Part shown: piece by piece, positions 15,637 to 23,678 of the stretch
Numbering within the stretch: the stretch's first letter is position 1
Layout of the letters: each line of letters opens with the position of its first letter
From: Lysobacter antibioticus
Lineage (GTDB): Bacteria > Pseudomonadota > Gammaproteobacteria > Xanthomonadales > Xanthomonadaceae
DNA: 46,067 nucleotides
Reading direction: 5' to 3'
Assembly (NCBI RefSeq): GCF_000731095.1
Contig: NZ_JMTZ01000059.1
Span: 1 to 46,067, forward strand
The notes under the pieces: model-generated
Told to the model about the DNA's origin: nothing
The model's database searches: none
What the model saw: the letters and a program-made list of their open reading frames with translations, nothing else
Made by a program: the position numbers and the translations under genes

Positions 15637-16725
15637 CTACTGCGTTTTTTGTTGGCGATTCGCCGGCGCCGTCGCGCCATCGCCGGGTTCGCTTTCCTGC
15701 GGGCCCTGCTCGTACTGGCCCGGCTCGTACCGACCGTGCTCCAGATACCAGCTCGCCGCACCGATCACGCCGAGCCGTTCGTTCTCGATCAGCCGCACCG
15801 GCACGCGTTCGAGCACCGGACGCATCGCGCCCTTGTCGAGCATGCGGGCGTGGAATTCGCTCTCGGGCACGAAGTCCTTGAGCTGGGGCAGGATGCCGCC
15901 GGCGATGAACACCGACTTGGCGCCGCTGATCACGGCCAGATCGCCGATCACGCTGCCGAGCAGCGCGCAGAACGTCAGCACCGCTTCGCGCGCGATCGCT
16001 TCGCCGCGACGCGCCGCTTCGGTGATCGCAGCCGGCGCCCGCAGCGACGGCTCGACGCCGTTGAGCGTGCACAGCGCGCTATACAGATTGACCAGGCCGG
16101 GACCGGAGACGAAGTGCTCGGTCGGCACGTGGGTTTGGCCGCGTTGCTGGGCCAGGCTCAGCATTTCGACTTCGCGCGAATTGCCCGGCGCGAAGGCGGT
16201 GTGGCCGGCTTCGGTCGGCAGCACCACGGTGGTCTTGCCGTGCGGAATGCGCACCGCCGCGCCGAGGCCGGTGCCGGGGCCGATCACCAGTACCGGGCCG
16301 GGCGTCGACTCGCTGACGCCGGGCGTGAGCAGGGTCGAATCGTTTGGCGCCATGCACTGGGCGGCGTTGGCGTTGGCCTGGAAATCGTTGATGAACAGCA
16401 CCTGGCGCAGGCCGAGCTCGCGGCGCAGTTCCGACAGCGAGATCCGCCACGGCAGGTTGGAATTGATGACCTGGTCGTCGAGCACCACGCCGGCGCAGGC
16501 GATCACCACGTGATCGACGCCGACACCGTTGCTGGCGATGAACTCGGCCAGGATCGCGGCCAGGCTCGGGTAATCGGCGCAGACGTACTTGCGGTGAGCG
16601 AGCACGGTCACGGTGGACTCGCCGCCGTTGCCGGGGCGGACCAGGCCGACACGGGTATGAGTGCCGCCGACGTCGGCGGCGATGAACTGGGGCGTGGCCG
16701 TATTCAGCCGTGCAGCCGCGCTCAT
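15637..16725 (-). CDS. glk: Glucokinase family sugar kinase
   Basis: A 362-aa cytoplasmic kinase of the bacterial glucokinase family (Glk, PF02685 type), which phosphorylates glucose at C6 with ATP. Visible motifs: phosphate-1 loop ADVGGTHTRVGLV (about 16-28), the FINDFQANA sugar-site segment, GPGTGLGAAV (phosphate-2 region), LPTEAGHTAF with the metal/sugar glutamate, and the adenosine-site VFIAGGI near residue 275. The C-terminus carries an unusual Gln/Glu/Pro-rich tail of about 30 residues. The start at 16725 is chosen from a GGAG 8 nt upstream. It is the first gene of the minus-strand glk, TonB receptor, GH20 group, preceded by a perfect LacI-type palindrome. The context suggests it feeds sugars released by the hexosaminidase into glycolysis, so N-acetylglucosamine may be an alternative substrate. 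Confidence 0.92.
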   Translation of the reverse strand: MSAAARLNTATPQFIAADVGGTHTRVGLVRPGNGGESTVTVLAHRKYVCADYPSLAAILAEFIASNGVGVDHVVIACAGVVLDDQVINSNLPWRISLSELRRELGLRQVLFINDFQANANAAQCMAPNDSTLLTPGVSESTPGPVLVIGPGTGLGAAVRIPHGKTTVVLPTEAGHTAFAPGNSREVEMLSLAQQRGQTHVPTEHFVSGPGLVNLYSALCTLNGVEPSLRAPAAITEAARRGEAIAREAVLTFCALLGSVIGDLAVISGAKSVFIAGGILPQLKDFVPESEFHARMLDKGAMRPVLERVPVRLIENERLGVIGAASWYLEHGRYEPGQYEQGPQESEPGDGATAPANRQQKTQ

Positions 16726-16880
16726 GCGCAGGCTCCGGCGACGGCCGTCGCTACGCCGGCGTGTGTGTTCATGATGCGTCCCCGCAAGGACATCGACGAC
16801 GTCCCGTTCCATTCCCACTGCATGCGCCCTCCGCGGCTGCCGGTGTGTTTCCCCTTGGCGGCGCCGAGAGTGCTCTGGGT

Positions 16881-16896
16881 TTGACAACGTTGTCAA
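16881..16896. promoter_or_regulatory. LacI-family operator (TTGACAACGTTGTCAA)
   Basis: A perfect 16-bp palindrome with a central CG, the form expected for a LacI-family operator. The core TGACAACGTTGTCA fits TGACA-R-CG-Y-TGTCA, which as I recall is the NagR-type motif described in Shewanella and Xanthomonas. A TTGACA -35-like hexamer is contained in it on both strands, so binding would block transcription. It lies about 155 nt upstream of glk in the divergent glk/transporter region. The remainder of 16726-17176 is non-coding. Confidence 0.85.
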
Positions 16897-17040
16897 CAAG
16901 TTCGCGCCAATGTGTCTCCCAGGCCTCAAAACCGTGTTTCGCTGCCCGGAATATTGATGCGCCGCAACATGGCGGCGCGCGCGCAAGATCACGGTTTGGC
17001 GGGCTTCTTGGCCATGCGACTGGTATGCGGGAGCGACTTG

Positions 17041-17054
17041 TGACAACGTTGGGC
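17041..17054. promoter_or_regulatory. Second, imperfect LacI-type operator
   Basis: TGACAACGTTGGGC matches 11 of 14 positions of the perfect palindrome at 16882-16895. Its left half-site and centre are intact and the right half is degraded. The two centres are 159 bp apart, close to 15 helical turns, so cooperative binding with looping is possible. It lies about 125 bp upstream of the transporter start. Confidence 0.6.
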
Positions 17055-17070
17055 CGACGCTTGTCGTGCC

Positions 17071-17086
17071 GGTCATCCGGATGACC
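17071..17086. promoter_or_regulatory. Perfect 16-bp palindrome upstream of the sugar transporter
   Basis: GGTCATCCGGATGACC is a perfect palindrome 90 bp before the transporter ATG and 16 bp after the second LacI-like site. Its sequence is unrelated to that operator. It may bind a different dimeric regulator or form an mRNA hairpin if transcription starts upstream. Confidence 0.55.
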
Positions 17087-17107
17087 AGCGGGACGTGGCG
17101 GGCGGTA

Positions 17108-17192
17108 CCCGCCGCTCTGGGAGGGGAGTCTCATGTCGGTTTCCAACGGTCCCCGCCGCTCTGGGAGGGGAGTCTCATGTCGGTTTCCAACG
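17108..17192 (+). repeat. 41-bp tandem duplication containing RBS and start codon
   Basis: Positions 17108-17148 and 17152-17192 are identical (41 bp, offset 44). Each copy contains GGGAGGGGAGTCTC, an ATG and the first codons of the transporter. The first ATG (17133) is in another reading frame and opens a short overlapping frame. Only the second ATG (17177) is in frame with the transporter. Confidence 0.95.
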
Positions 17193-18496
17193 CCAGCGCT
17201 CGGCCGCGTCACCTGGGTTCGATCGCGATCATCGGCGCGCTGTTCTTCGTGTTCGGTTTCGTCACCTGGCTCAACGGGCCGCTGATCACCTTCGTCAAAT
17301 ACCGGTTCGAGTTGAACGACTTCAACGCGTTCCTGGTACTGACGGTGTTCTACCTGTCCTACCTGTTCCTGGCCCTGCCGGCGTCGAGCATCCTCAAGCG
17401 CACCGGCATGAAGAAAGGCATGTCGCTGGGTCTGTTCGTGATGGCGATCGGCGCCTTCGCCTTCGGCGAATTCGTCTTGCGCGGTTCCTACCCGGGCGCG
17501 CTGGCCGGACTGTTCACCATCGGCGCGGGCCTGGCGATCCTGCAGACCGCGGCCAATCCTTACATCAGCATCCTCGGCCCGATCGAAGGCGCGGCGCAGC
17601 GCATCGCGGTGATGGGCATCTGCAACAAGATCGCCGGTGCGCTGGCGCCGTTCGCGTTCGCGACCCTGGTGCTGGCCGGCATCAACAAATTCGATGCGCA
17701 GCTCGCCGCGGCGACCCCGGCCGGCCGCCAGACCCTGCTCGACGAATTCGCCGCGAAAGTGCACGTGCCTTACGTCGCCATGGCCGGCGTGCTGGCCTTG
17801 CTGGCGGTGCTGTTGCTGCGCTCGCCGCTGCCGGAAATCCGCGCCGAAGACGTCAACGCGACGCCGGCCGACAGCGGCGGCGTCGACAAGAAGGGCCTGG
17901 CGCATTACCCGCACGTCTGGCTCGGCGCCTTGTGCATCTTCGTCTACGTCGGCGCCGAAGTGATGGCCGGCGACGCGATCGGCACCTATGGCGCGGCCCT
18001 GGGCCTGCCGCCGAGCGAGACCAGCTTCTTCACCACCTTCACCCTGATCGCGATGCTGGTCGGCTATCTGGTCGGGCTGGTGGTGATTCCGCGTTTCGTC
18101 AGCCAGCAGAAATACCTGGCGATCTCGGCCGTGCTCGGCATCGTCTTCACCGTCGGTGCGTTCTTCACCAAGGGCTATGTCTCGGTCGGCTTCGTCGCCG
18201 CGCTGGGCTTCGCCAACGCGATGATGTGGCCGGCGATCTTCCCGCTCGCGATCGAGGGGCTGGGGCGTCTGACCGAGCGCGGTTCGGCGCTGCTGGTGAT
18301 GGGCATCGCCGGCGGCGCGGTGATCCCGCAGCTGTTCGCCGCGCTCAAGCAGCACTTCGATTTCCAACTGGTGTTCCTGCTGCTGATGGTGCCCTGCTAC
18401 CTGTACATCCTGTACTTCGCCAAGGCCGGGCATAAGGTCGGCCTGGCTCATCGGGCCACGGCTGCGGGCACCGCCTCGGCCGCGGTCTCGAACTAA
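17177..18496 (+). CDS. nagP: FucP/NagP-family sugar MFS transporter
   Basis: A 439-aa inner-membrane proton symporter of the FucP family, which covers fucose, glucose/galactose and N-acetylglucosamine permeases. About twelve hydrophobic segments are visible. Family features include FFVFGFVTWLNGPLI in TM1, LASSILKRTG-type loop sequence (here LPASSILKRTGMKKG), and LQTAANPYISILGP in TM5. The start at 17177 is the second of two duplicated RBS-ATG units; the first is out of frame. It is transcribed divergently from glk, TonB receptor and GH20 genes across a LacI-operator region, so it is probably the inner-membrane step for the hexosamine or hexose released outside. The NagP symbol rests on this context and on resemblance to Shewanella NagP; a glucose/galactose permease (GluP) is the alternative. 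Confidence 0.85.
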   Translation: MSVSNASARPRHLGSIAIIGALFFVFGFVTWLNGPLITFVKYRFELNDFNAFLVLTVFYLSYLFLALPASSILKRTGMKKGMSLGLFVMAIGAFAFGEFVLRGSYPGALAGLFTIGAGLAILQTAANPYISILGPIEGAAQRIAVMGICNKIAGALAPFAFATLVLAGINKFDAQLAAATPAGRQTLLDEFAAKVHVPYVAMAGVLALLAVLLLRSPLPEIRAEDVNATPADSGGVDKKGLAHYPHVWLGALCIFVYVGAEVMAGDAIGTYGAALGLPPSETSFFTTFTLIAMLVGYLVGLVVIPRFVSQQKYLAISAVLGIVFTVGAFFTKGYVSVGFVAALGFANAMMWPAIFPLAIEGLGRLTERGSALLVMGIAGGAVIPQLFAALKQHFDFQLVFLLLMVPCYLYILYFAKAGHKVGLAHRATAAGTASAAVSN

Positions 18497-18837
18497 GGGC
18501 CTTTCGGGCGCGGTTCCCCTTGTGCGTTAACTCGTACGAGGGGAATCCGGCGGGCTCGGCGTGGGCGTGCCGAGCCTGCGCATCGGGTGACCGGGCGCCA
18601 GCGCCGGCCACCCCGCGCTGGGCGGGTTCAGCCAGCCGGCTGATGCAGTTCCCCCGCCCGCTCTGTCGAAGAGGGGAGCGGGTGCCCGGTCTGCCTTCTC
18701 AGGTGCGGCGCCGCTGCCGGCCTGCAACCGCCCTCGTGCCCGAACGAGCGGTCAATTTTTCACCGTCGAATCGAAAACCCGCCATCAGTCGCAATCGCCG
18801 CTGGCCGCTGCGACGACGCTTCGGTATCGTGCACACA
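18497..18837. other. Non-coding gap between the sugar transporter and acyltransferase genes
   Basis: No convincing gene. It holds the palindrome CTCGTACGAG (about 18531-18540), an 8-bp hairpin GGCTCGGC/GCCGAGCC (18553-18560 with 18569-18576), and an interrupted inverted repeat CCCGCTC/GAGCGGG (about 18657-18683). The hairpins may end the transporter transcript. A more AT-rich patch at about 18750-18780 could hold the promoter of the next operon. Confidence 0.5.
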
Positions 18838-19647
18838 ATGAATGCGCCGCCTCCCCACGCCGGCGCGGTCGCGCCTACGGGTGCGTCGACCGCGCGCGCG
18901 CTGCGTTACCTGATCCGTGTACCTCTGCTCCTGTGGCATGTGCTCGTCCATCTGCCGCTCGTGCTGCTGCTGACCACGCCCTTGACCACCCGCATCCCGG
19001 TCGGCGGCGGCGAAACCCTGGGCCATCGCCTGATCCGCGCCTGGTCGGCCGGGTTGATGCACGTGTTCGGTTTCCGCCTGCGCCGCGTCGGCACGCCGCT
19101 GCCGGGCGCGACCTTGTTCGTCGCCAACCACGTCAGCTGGATCGACATCGAGACCCTGCACAGTCAGCGCATGATGGGTTTCGTGGCCAAGCGCGAGATC
19201 GAGAGCTGGCCGGTGGTCGGCTGGCTGGCAGCGCGCGGCGAGACCATCTTCCACCACCGCGGCAACACCGAATCGCTCGGCGGCGTGCTGCACGAGATGC
19301 TCGCGCGCCTGCGCGCCGGGCGCTCGGTCGGCGTGTTTCCCGAAGGCGGCACGCGCGGCGGCGGCGAAATCGGCCCCTTCCATGCGCGCATCTTCCTCGC
19401 CGCGGTCGAGGCCAACGTGCCGGTGCAGCCGGTCGCGCTGCGCTACGGCGAGCGCGGCAACGCCCAGTCGGTGGTCGCCTTCCAGGGCAAGGAAAGCTTC
19501 TTCGCCAACTTCCTGCGCCTGCTCGGCGAACCCGGCTGCGTGGCCGAGATCCATTTCCTGACCCCGATCGGTCCCGGCGAAGCCGATGGCCGCCGCCGCA
19601 TCGCCGACCTGGCGCGGCAGCGCATCGTCGAGGCGATGGCGAGCTGA
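18838..19647 (+). CDS. Lysophospholipid / 1-acylglycerol-3-phosphate acyltransferase family (PlsC-like)
   Basis: A 269-aa membrane-associated acyltransferase. An N-terminal hydrophobic stretch (about 28-58) precedes the catalytic NHVSWID (the H-x4-D box, at about residues 100-106). Then come GETIFHHRGN and the acceptor-phosphate motif FPEGGTRGGG. The family transfers an acyl chain to lysophosphatidic acid or another lysophospholipid. The start at 18838 is chosen because sequence farther upstream is intergenic; there is little Shine-Dalgarno in front of it (CGTGCACACA), so initiation may be weak. It is followed 4 nt later by the YheT gene, so the two are probably co-transcribed. Ornithine-lipid synthesis (OlsA-type) is an alternative function. 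Confidence 0.88.
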   Translation: MNAPPPHAGAVAPTGASTARALRYLIRVPLLLWHVLVHLPLVLLLTTPLTTRIPVGGGETLGHRLIRAWSAGLMHVFGFRLRRVGTPLPGATLFVANHVSWIDIETLHSQRMMGFVAKREIESWPVVGWLAARGETIFHHRGNTESLGGVLHEMLARLRAGRSVGVFPEGGTRGGGEIGPFHARIFLAAVEANVPVQPVALRYGERGNAQSVVAFQGKESFFANFLRLLGEPGCVAEIHFLTPIGPGEADGRRRIADLARQRIVEAMAS

Positions 19648-19651
19648 GGCC

Positions 19652-20644
19652 ATGCTGACCGCCGCCGACTACGCGCCTCCACGCTGGCTGAGGAACGCGC
19701 ACGTGCAGTCGGCGCTGGGTTCCAGCCCGTTGCGCCGGCGCCGCGCCGAGCAACGCTTCGCCCAGATCGGCGCGCAGACCACCGAACACCTGATCGAGGC
19801 CGGCGACGGCGTGCGCCTGCACGGCCTGCACAGCGCCGTGCCCGGCACCGCCCCGCGCGGGCTGGTGATGCTGCTGCACGGCTGGGAAGGCAGCGCCGAT
19901 TCCAACTACATGCGCCTGACCGCGGCGCAGTTGCTGGCGCGCGGCTTCGAGGTGTTCCGGCTCAATTTCCGCGATCACGGCGGCACCCACCATCTCAACG
20001 AAGGCCTGTTCCACTCCAACCGCATCGACGAGGTGGTGCAGGCCACGGCCGAGATCGCGCGGCGCTTTCCGTTGCGGCCGCTGTCGGTCGCCGGCTATTC
20101 GCTCGGCGGCAACTTCGCCCTGCGCCTGGCCTTGCGCGCCACCGACGCCGGCTTGCCGCTGGCCCATGTCGCCGCGGTCTGCCCGGTGCTCGATCCGGCC
20201 CGGACCATGGATTCGATGGAGTCCGGCCTGCCGCTGTACCTGTGGTACTTCGAGCGCAAATGGCGCGATTCGCTGGCGCGCAAGCGCGCGCTGTTCCCGG
20301 CGCTGCACGATTTCGACGACCGCACCCTGGGCCTGAGCATGCGCCCGCTGACCCAGTGGATGGTCGAGCGCCACACCGACTTCGGCACCCTCGACCGCTA
20401 CTTCGACGGCTACTCGATCGCCGGTCAGCGCCTGGCCCGCCTGGAAGTGCCGGTCAGCATCCTGATGGCCGCCGACGACCCGGTGATCCCGGTCGCCGGC
20501 TTCCAGGAACTGGTCGTGCCCGAGCACGCACGCGTCGAGATCGCGCCCTGGGGAGGGCATTGCGGCTTCCTCGAGAACGCCCAGCTCGACGGCTTCGCCG
20601 AACGCTGGATCGCCGACCGCCTGAGCGCCTGCGCTTCGGCCTGA
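19652..20644 (+). CDS. yheT: YheT-family alpha/beta hydrolase
   Basis: A 330-aa hydrolase of the YheT/ABHD1-3 family. It begins with the characteristic YAPPRWLRNAHVQSALGS. The oxyanion motif is LLHGWEGSADSNYMR, and RLNFRDHGGTHHLNEGLFHS is a strong family signature. The nucleophile elbow is GYSLGGNF, the acid lies in AADDPVIP and the histidine in GGHCGFLE. The catalytic triad is therefore complete; the physiological ester substrate of this family is not established. The start at 19652 follows TGAGG and is 4 nt after the stop of the acyltransferase gene, which suggests an operon concerned with lipid or ester turnover. Confidence 0.92.
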   Translation: MLTAADYAPPRWLRNAHVQSALGSSPLRRRRAEQRFAQIGAQTTEHLIEAGDGVRLHGLHSAVPGTAPRGLVMLLHGWEGSADSNYMRLTAAQLLARGFEVFRLNFRDHGGTHHLNEGLFHSNRIDEVVQATAEIARRFPLRPLSVAGYSLGGNFALRLALRATDAGLPLAHVAAVCPVLDPARTMDSMESGLPLYLWYFERKWRDSLARKRALFPALHDFDDRTLGLSMRPLTQWMVERHTDFGTLDRYFDGYSIAGQRLARLEVPVSILMAADDPVIPVAGFQELVVPEHARVEIAPWGGHCGFLENAQLDGFAERWIADRLSACASA

Positions 20645-20737
20645 GGCGCGCGCTGGCGGCGCAAGCGGGGTCCGGGACCGGGAAAACCGCCGCGGCCCGC
20701 CTACAATTGCGGTTCTTATCCCACCCGAAGCAGACGA

Positions 20738-22813
20738 ATGTACGAACCCATCCTCGACGCCCTGCGCCGCGGCGCCACCGCGGAGGCGTTGTCCGCCGCC
20801 GAGCAGGCCGTGGCCGCAGACCCGCAAGACGCTGCTGCGCATCGCCTGCACGCCGCCGCGCTGCGCCTGGGCGGCGACCGCGAAGGTGCGGTCGCGGCGA
20901 TCGATCGCGCGATCGGCCTGGCCCCCGAGGATGCGCAGCTGCATCTGGAACGCGCCGGCGCGCTGCTCGACGGTCGTCAGCTCGACGAGGCCCAGGCCGC
21001 GCTCGCCACCGCGATCGGGCTCGACCCCAATCAGTTCCCGGCCTACATCGTCAAAGCCCACCTCGCGATCGCGCGCGGCGACCTCGATGAAGCCGAGCGT
21101 CTCGGCCGCACCGCGGCGCGCATCGCCCCGGGCCATCCGCAGGTCGCCGCCGTGGAAGGTTCGCTGGCGCTGCGCCGCGGCGACAACGACCGCGCCCTGG
21201 CGGTGCTCAGCCAGGCCGCCTCGTTGGCGCCGGAAGACGCCCAGATCATCCATGCGCTCGCCTTCGCTTACCTCGCCAAAGGCCATCTGGCCTTCGCCGA
21301 GCAGGCTTTCCTGACCCTGGCCGAGCGTCAGCCCGAGCAGCCCACGCTGCAGCTGATGATCGCCGACCTGATGCGCCGCCAGCAGCGCTTCGGCGAAGCC
21401 GCCGACCGCGTCGCCGCGGTGGCCCAGCGCGAGGATGCCGGCTTCGGCGTGCAGCGTTGGCTCGGCGAGCTCGAACTCGACGCCGGCCGCCCCGAGCGTG
21501 CGCTGCCGGCGCTGCGCTCGGCGCTGGCCGTCATCCCCGACGACCCGCGCACGCTCAACGCGATCATGGAAGCCTGGCGCCGCCTCGACGACGTCGACGA
21601 TGCGCGCCGTACCCTCGAATCCGCGCTCGCCACCCACGCCGACCTGCCCAACCTGTGGCGCGCGCGCCTGGCCCTGGAGCCGTTCGCCGAAGCCGGCGCG
21701 ATCGAAGTCATCGAGCGCTGGCAGCAGGCCATGCCCGATCACCTGGGCGCGCTGGAAGCGCGCGCGGCGGTGCACGATTACCTCGGCGAACGCGCCCAGG
21801 CCGAAGCCATCGCCCATCGCATCGTCGAGCTGCATCCCGGCGACGTGCGCGCCGAGATGCGCATCGTCCAGGGCCTGGCCGAGACCGATCCCGACGCCGC
21901 CGCCGAACGCATCGAACGCCTGATCAGCCTGTCGCCGGATCCCTTGGTCAAGCGCGAGTTGCGCCAGTTGCTCGGGCGCGCCTTCGACCTGGCCGGCCAG
22001 CCCGAAGCCGCGGCCGCGACCTGGGCCGAGCTGCATGCCGAAGTCATCGACCAGCGCCTGCCGCGCAACACCATCAGCCGTCGCAACGCCGCCGAATGGC
22101 CGGCGATGGCACCGGTCGCCGACGGCGCCCAAGGCGTGCTGTTGCTGTGGGGCGCGCCGGGTTCGCGGGTCGAACGCTTCGCCCAGATGCTGACCGCAGT
22201 CGGTGCGCCGCTGTTGGTCGATCGCTACGGCGAGCAGCCGCCGACCGATCCGCTGCAGCGCTACGGCACGGTCGAGGAATTGCTCGCCGGCACCCTCGAT
22301 CCGGCCTTCCTGGTCAAGATGTACCGCGCCGCCTTGCCCGCGCGCGGCGCCGCCGAAGGCCCGGTGTTCGACTGGCTGCTGTGGTGGGACAACGCCCTGC
22401 TGCGCGCGCTGCGTCCCTACCTGCCCGAAGCGATGATGCTGATCGCGGTGCGCGACCCGCGCGACATGCTGCTCGACTGGCTGGCCTTCGGCAGCACCAC
22501 GCCGTACGCGCTGGAAACGCCCGAAGCCGGCGCGCGCTGGCTGGCCCAGACCCTGGACCAGGTCGTCGACCTGCACGAAGGCAATCTGTTCCCGCACAAC
22601 CTGGTCAAGCTCGACGAGATCGTCGACGACCCGGGCGCGCTCGCCCAGGCCGTCGCCGACACCTTGCGCATCCAGGTGTCGCTGCCGAACGATCTGTCGC
22701 TCGGCGGCGTGCGTCTGGCGGCGGGCCGTTGGCGCGAGTACACCGGTCCGCTCGGCGAAGCCTTCGCCCTGCTCAAGCCGGTCGCCCGCCGCCTGGGCTA
22801 TCCGGAAAACTGA
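20738..22813 (+). CDS. TPR protein with degenerate sulfotransferase-like C-terminal domain
   Basis: A 691-aa protein. Residues 1 to about 450 form TPR or TPR-like helix pairs with the usual Ala/Gly/Pro spacing (EQAVAADPQDAAAHRLHAAA, DRAIGLAPEDAQLHLERAGA, ATAIGLDPNQFPAYIVKAHL). The C-terminal third (about 465-691) has the layout of TPR-linked sulfotransferases. A P-loop-like GAPGSRVERFAQML sits where active enzymes have PRSGTT, and AVRDPRDMLLDW sits where they have the 3'-phosphate-binding RDPRDVxxS. Both PAPS-binding motifs lack key Thr/Ser residues, so catalysis is doubtful. No signal peptide or TM segment is seen. It follows yheT after about 90 bp. The TPR call is firm; the sulfotransferase relation is inference. 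Confidence 0.8.
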   Translation: MYEPILDALRRGATAEALSAAEQAVAADPQDAAAHRLHAAALRLGGDREGAVAAIDRAIGLAPEDAQLHLERAGALLDGRQLDEAQAALATAIGLDPNQFPAYIVKAHLAIARGDLDEAERLGRTAARIAPGHPQVAAVEGSLALRRGDNDRALAVLSQAASLAPEDAQIIHALAFAYLAKGHLAFAEQAFLTLAERQPEQPTLQLMIADLMRRQQRFGEAADRVAAVAQREDAGFGVQRWLGELELDAGRPERALPALRSALAVIPDDPRTLNAIMEAWRRLDDVDDARRTLESALATHADLPNLWRARLALEPFAEAGAIEVIERWQQAMPDHLGALEARAAVHDYLGERAQAEAIAHRIVELHPGDVRAEMRIVQGLAETDPDAAAERIERLISLSPDPLVKRELRQLLGRAFDLAGQPEAAAATWAELHAEVIDQRLPRNTISRRNAAEWPAMAPVADGAQGVLLLWGAPGSRVERFAQMLTAVGAPLLVDRYGEQPPTDPLQRYGTVEELLAGTLDPAFLVKMYRAALPARGAAEGPVFDWLLWWDNALLRALRPYLPEAMMLIAVRDPRDMLLDWLAFGSTTPYALETPEAGARWLAQTLDQVVDLHEGNLFPHNLVKLDEIVDDPGALAQAVADTLRIQVSLPNDLSLGGVRLAAGRWREYTGPLGEAFALLKPVARRLGYPEN

Positions 22814-22820
22814 GCCGAAG

Positions 22821-22853
22821 CGGCACGGCGCATCCGCCGGATGCGCCGTGCCG
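22821..22853 (+). terminator. 15-bp perfect hairpin after the TPR gene
   Basis: CGGCACGGCGCATCC (22821-22835) pairs with GGATGCGCCGTGCCG (22839-22853), 3-nt loop, starting 7 nt after the stop of the TPR/sulfotransferase-like gene. The following sequence is pyrimidine-rich (TCCTCCC) but not a U-tract. It probably marks the end of the acyltransferase-yheT-TPR transcript. Confidence 0.7.
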
Positions 22854-22912
22854 TCCTCCCTACCCACGACACGGACGCCGCGCTGACGGCGCCGTCGATG
22901 CAGGAGCCCGAC

Positions 22913-23539
22913 ATGCGTATCCACAGCAACAGTTTCGAGCACGGTAAGCGTCTGCCGGCCGAGTTCGCCGCCGGCCAGGCCACCGCCGAGGGTTTCGGCT
23001 TCGCCGCCAACCGCAATCCGCACCTGGCCTGGGACGGGGTGCCGGCCGGCACGCGCTCGTTCGCGCTGTTGTGCATCGACCCGGATGCGCCGACCGTGCC
23101 GGAGATGGTCGACCGCGACGACGTGCAGATCCCGGTCGACCAGGTGCGCGGCGATTTCTTCCACTGGGCGATGATCGATATCCCTGCCGCCGTCACCGAG
23201 ATCGCCGCCGGCAGCTGCAGCGACGGCGTGACCGCGCACGGCAAGCAGAACCCGGCCGGTCCGGCGGGCGCGCGCCAGGGCATCAACGATTACACCGGCT
23301 GGTTCGTCGGCAACCCGGACATGGCCGGCGACTGGTACGGCTACGACGGCGCCTTCCCGCCGCCGAACGACCTGCGCCTGCACCGCTATTTCTTCCGCGT
23401 GTTCGCCCTCGACGTCGAGCGCCTCGAGGTGGAAGCGCGTTTCACCGCCGGCGAGGTGCTGTACGCGATGCAGGGCCACGTGCTGGGCCAGGCCACGACC
23501 TATGCGACGTATGCGTTGAATCCGGCGGTCGCCGGCTGA
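22913..23539 (+). CDS. YbhB/YbcL-family (PEBP-like) protein
   Basis: A 208-aa cytoplasmic protein of the bacterial phosphatidylethanolamine-binding (Raf kinase inhibitor-like) family. Visible hallmarks are NPHLAWDGVPAGTRSFALLCIDPDAPT (the DPDAP box) and FFHWAMIDIPA with the HW motif. These are followed by the ligand-pocket segment GINDYTGWF and a late YGYDGAFPPPND and HRYFFRVFALD. Typical members are 150-200 aa, so this is a full-length slightly long form. The start at 22913 follows AGGAG by 7 nt; an earlier in-frame ATG lies within a terminator hairpin and is rejected. A small-molecule or lipid-binding role is known for the family, but the bacterial function is unclear. No operon partner is evident. 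Confidence 0.92.
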   Translation: MRIHSNSFEHGKRLPAEFAAGQATAEGFGFAANRNPHLAWDGVPAGTRSFALLCIDPDAPTVPEMVDRDDVQIPVDQVRGDFFHWAMIDIPAAVTEIAAGSCSDGVTAHGKQNPAGPAGARQGINDYTGWFVGNPDMAGDWYGYDGAFPPPNDLRLHRYFFRVFALDVERLEVEARFTAGEVLYAMQGHVLGQATTYATYALNPAVAG

Positions 23540-23678
23540 TCGACGGCGCACGGCATCGCCGCTGGGCGAGCGTGCATCGGCACCGGAGCGGCGCGCACCG
23601 CGATTGCGGGCGCGCTGTCGGTTGCCCTAGAGTCCGCCGAGGGGGCCCGCTTCGGGACCGACAGGGAGCACGACCGAC

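Noticed and set aside
17133-17265. Upstream ATG of the sugar transporter as the real start
   Set aside because: It is in a different frame and runs into a stop after about 44 codons; only the ATG at 17177 leads into the transporter.
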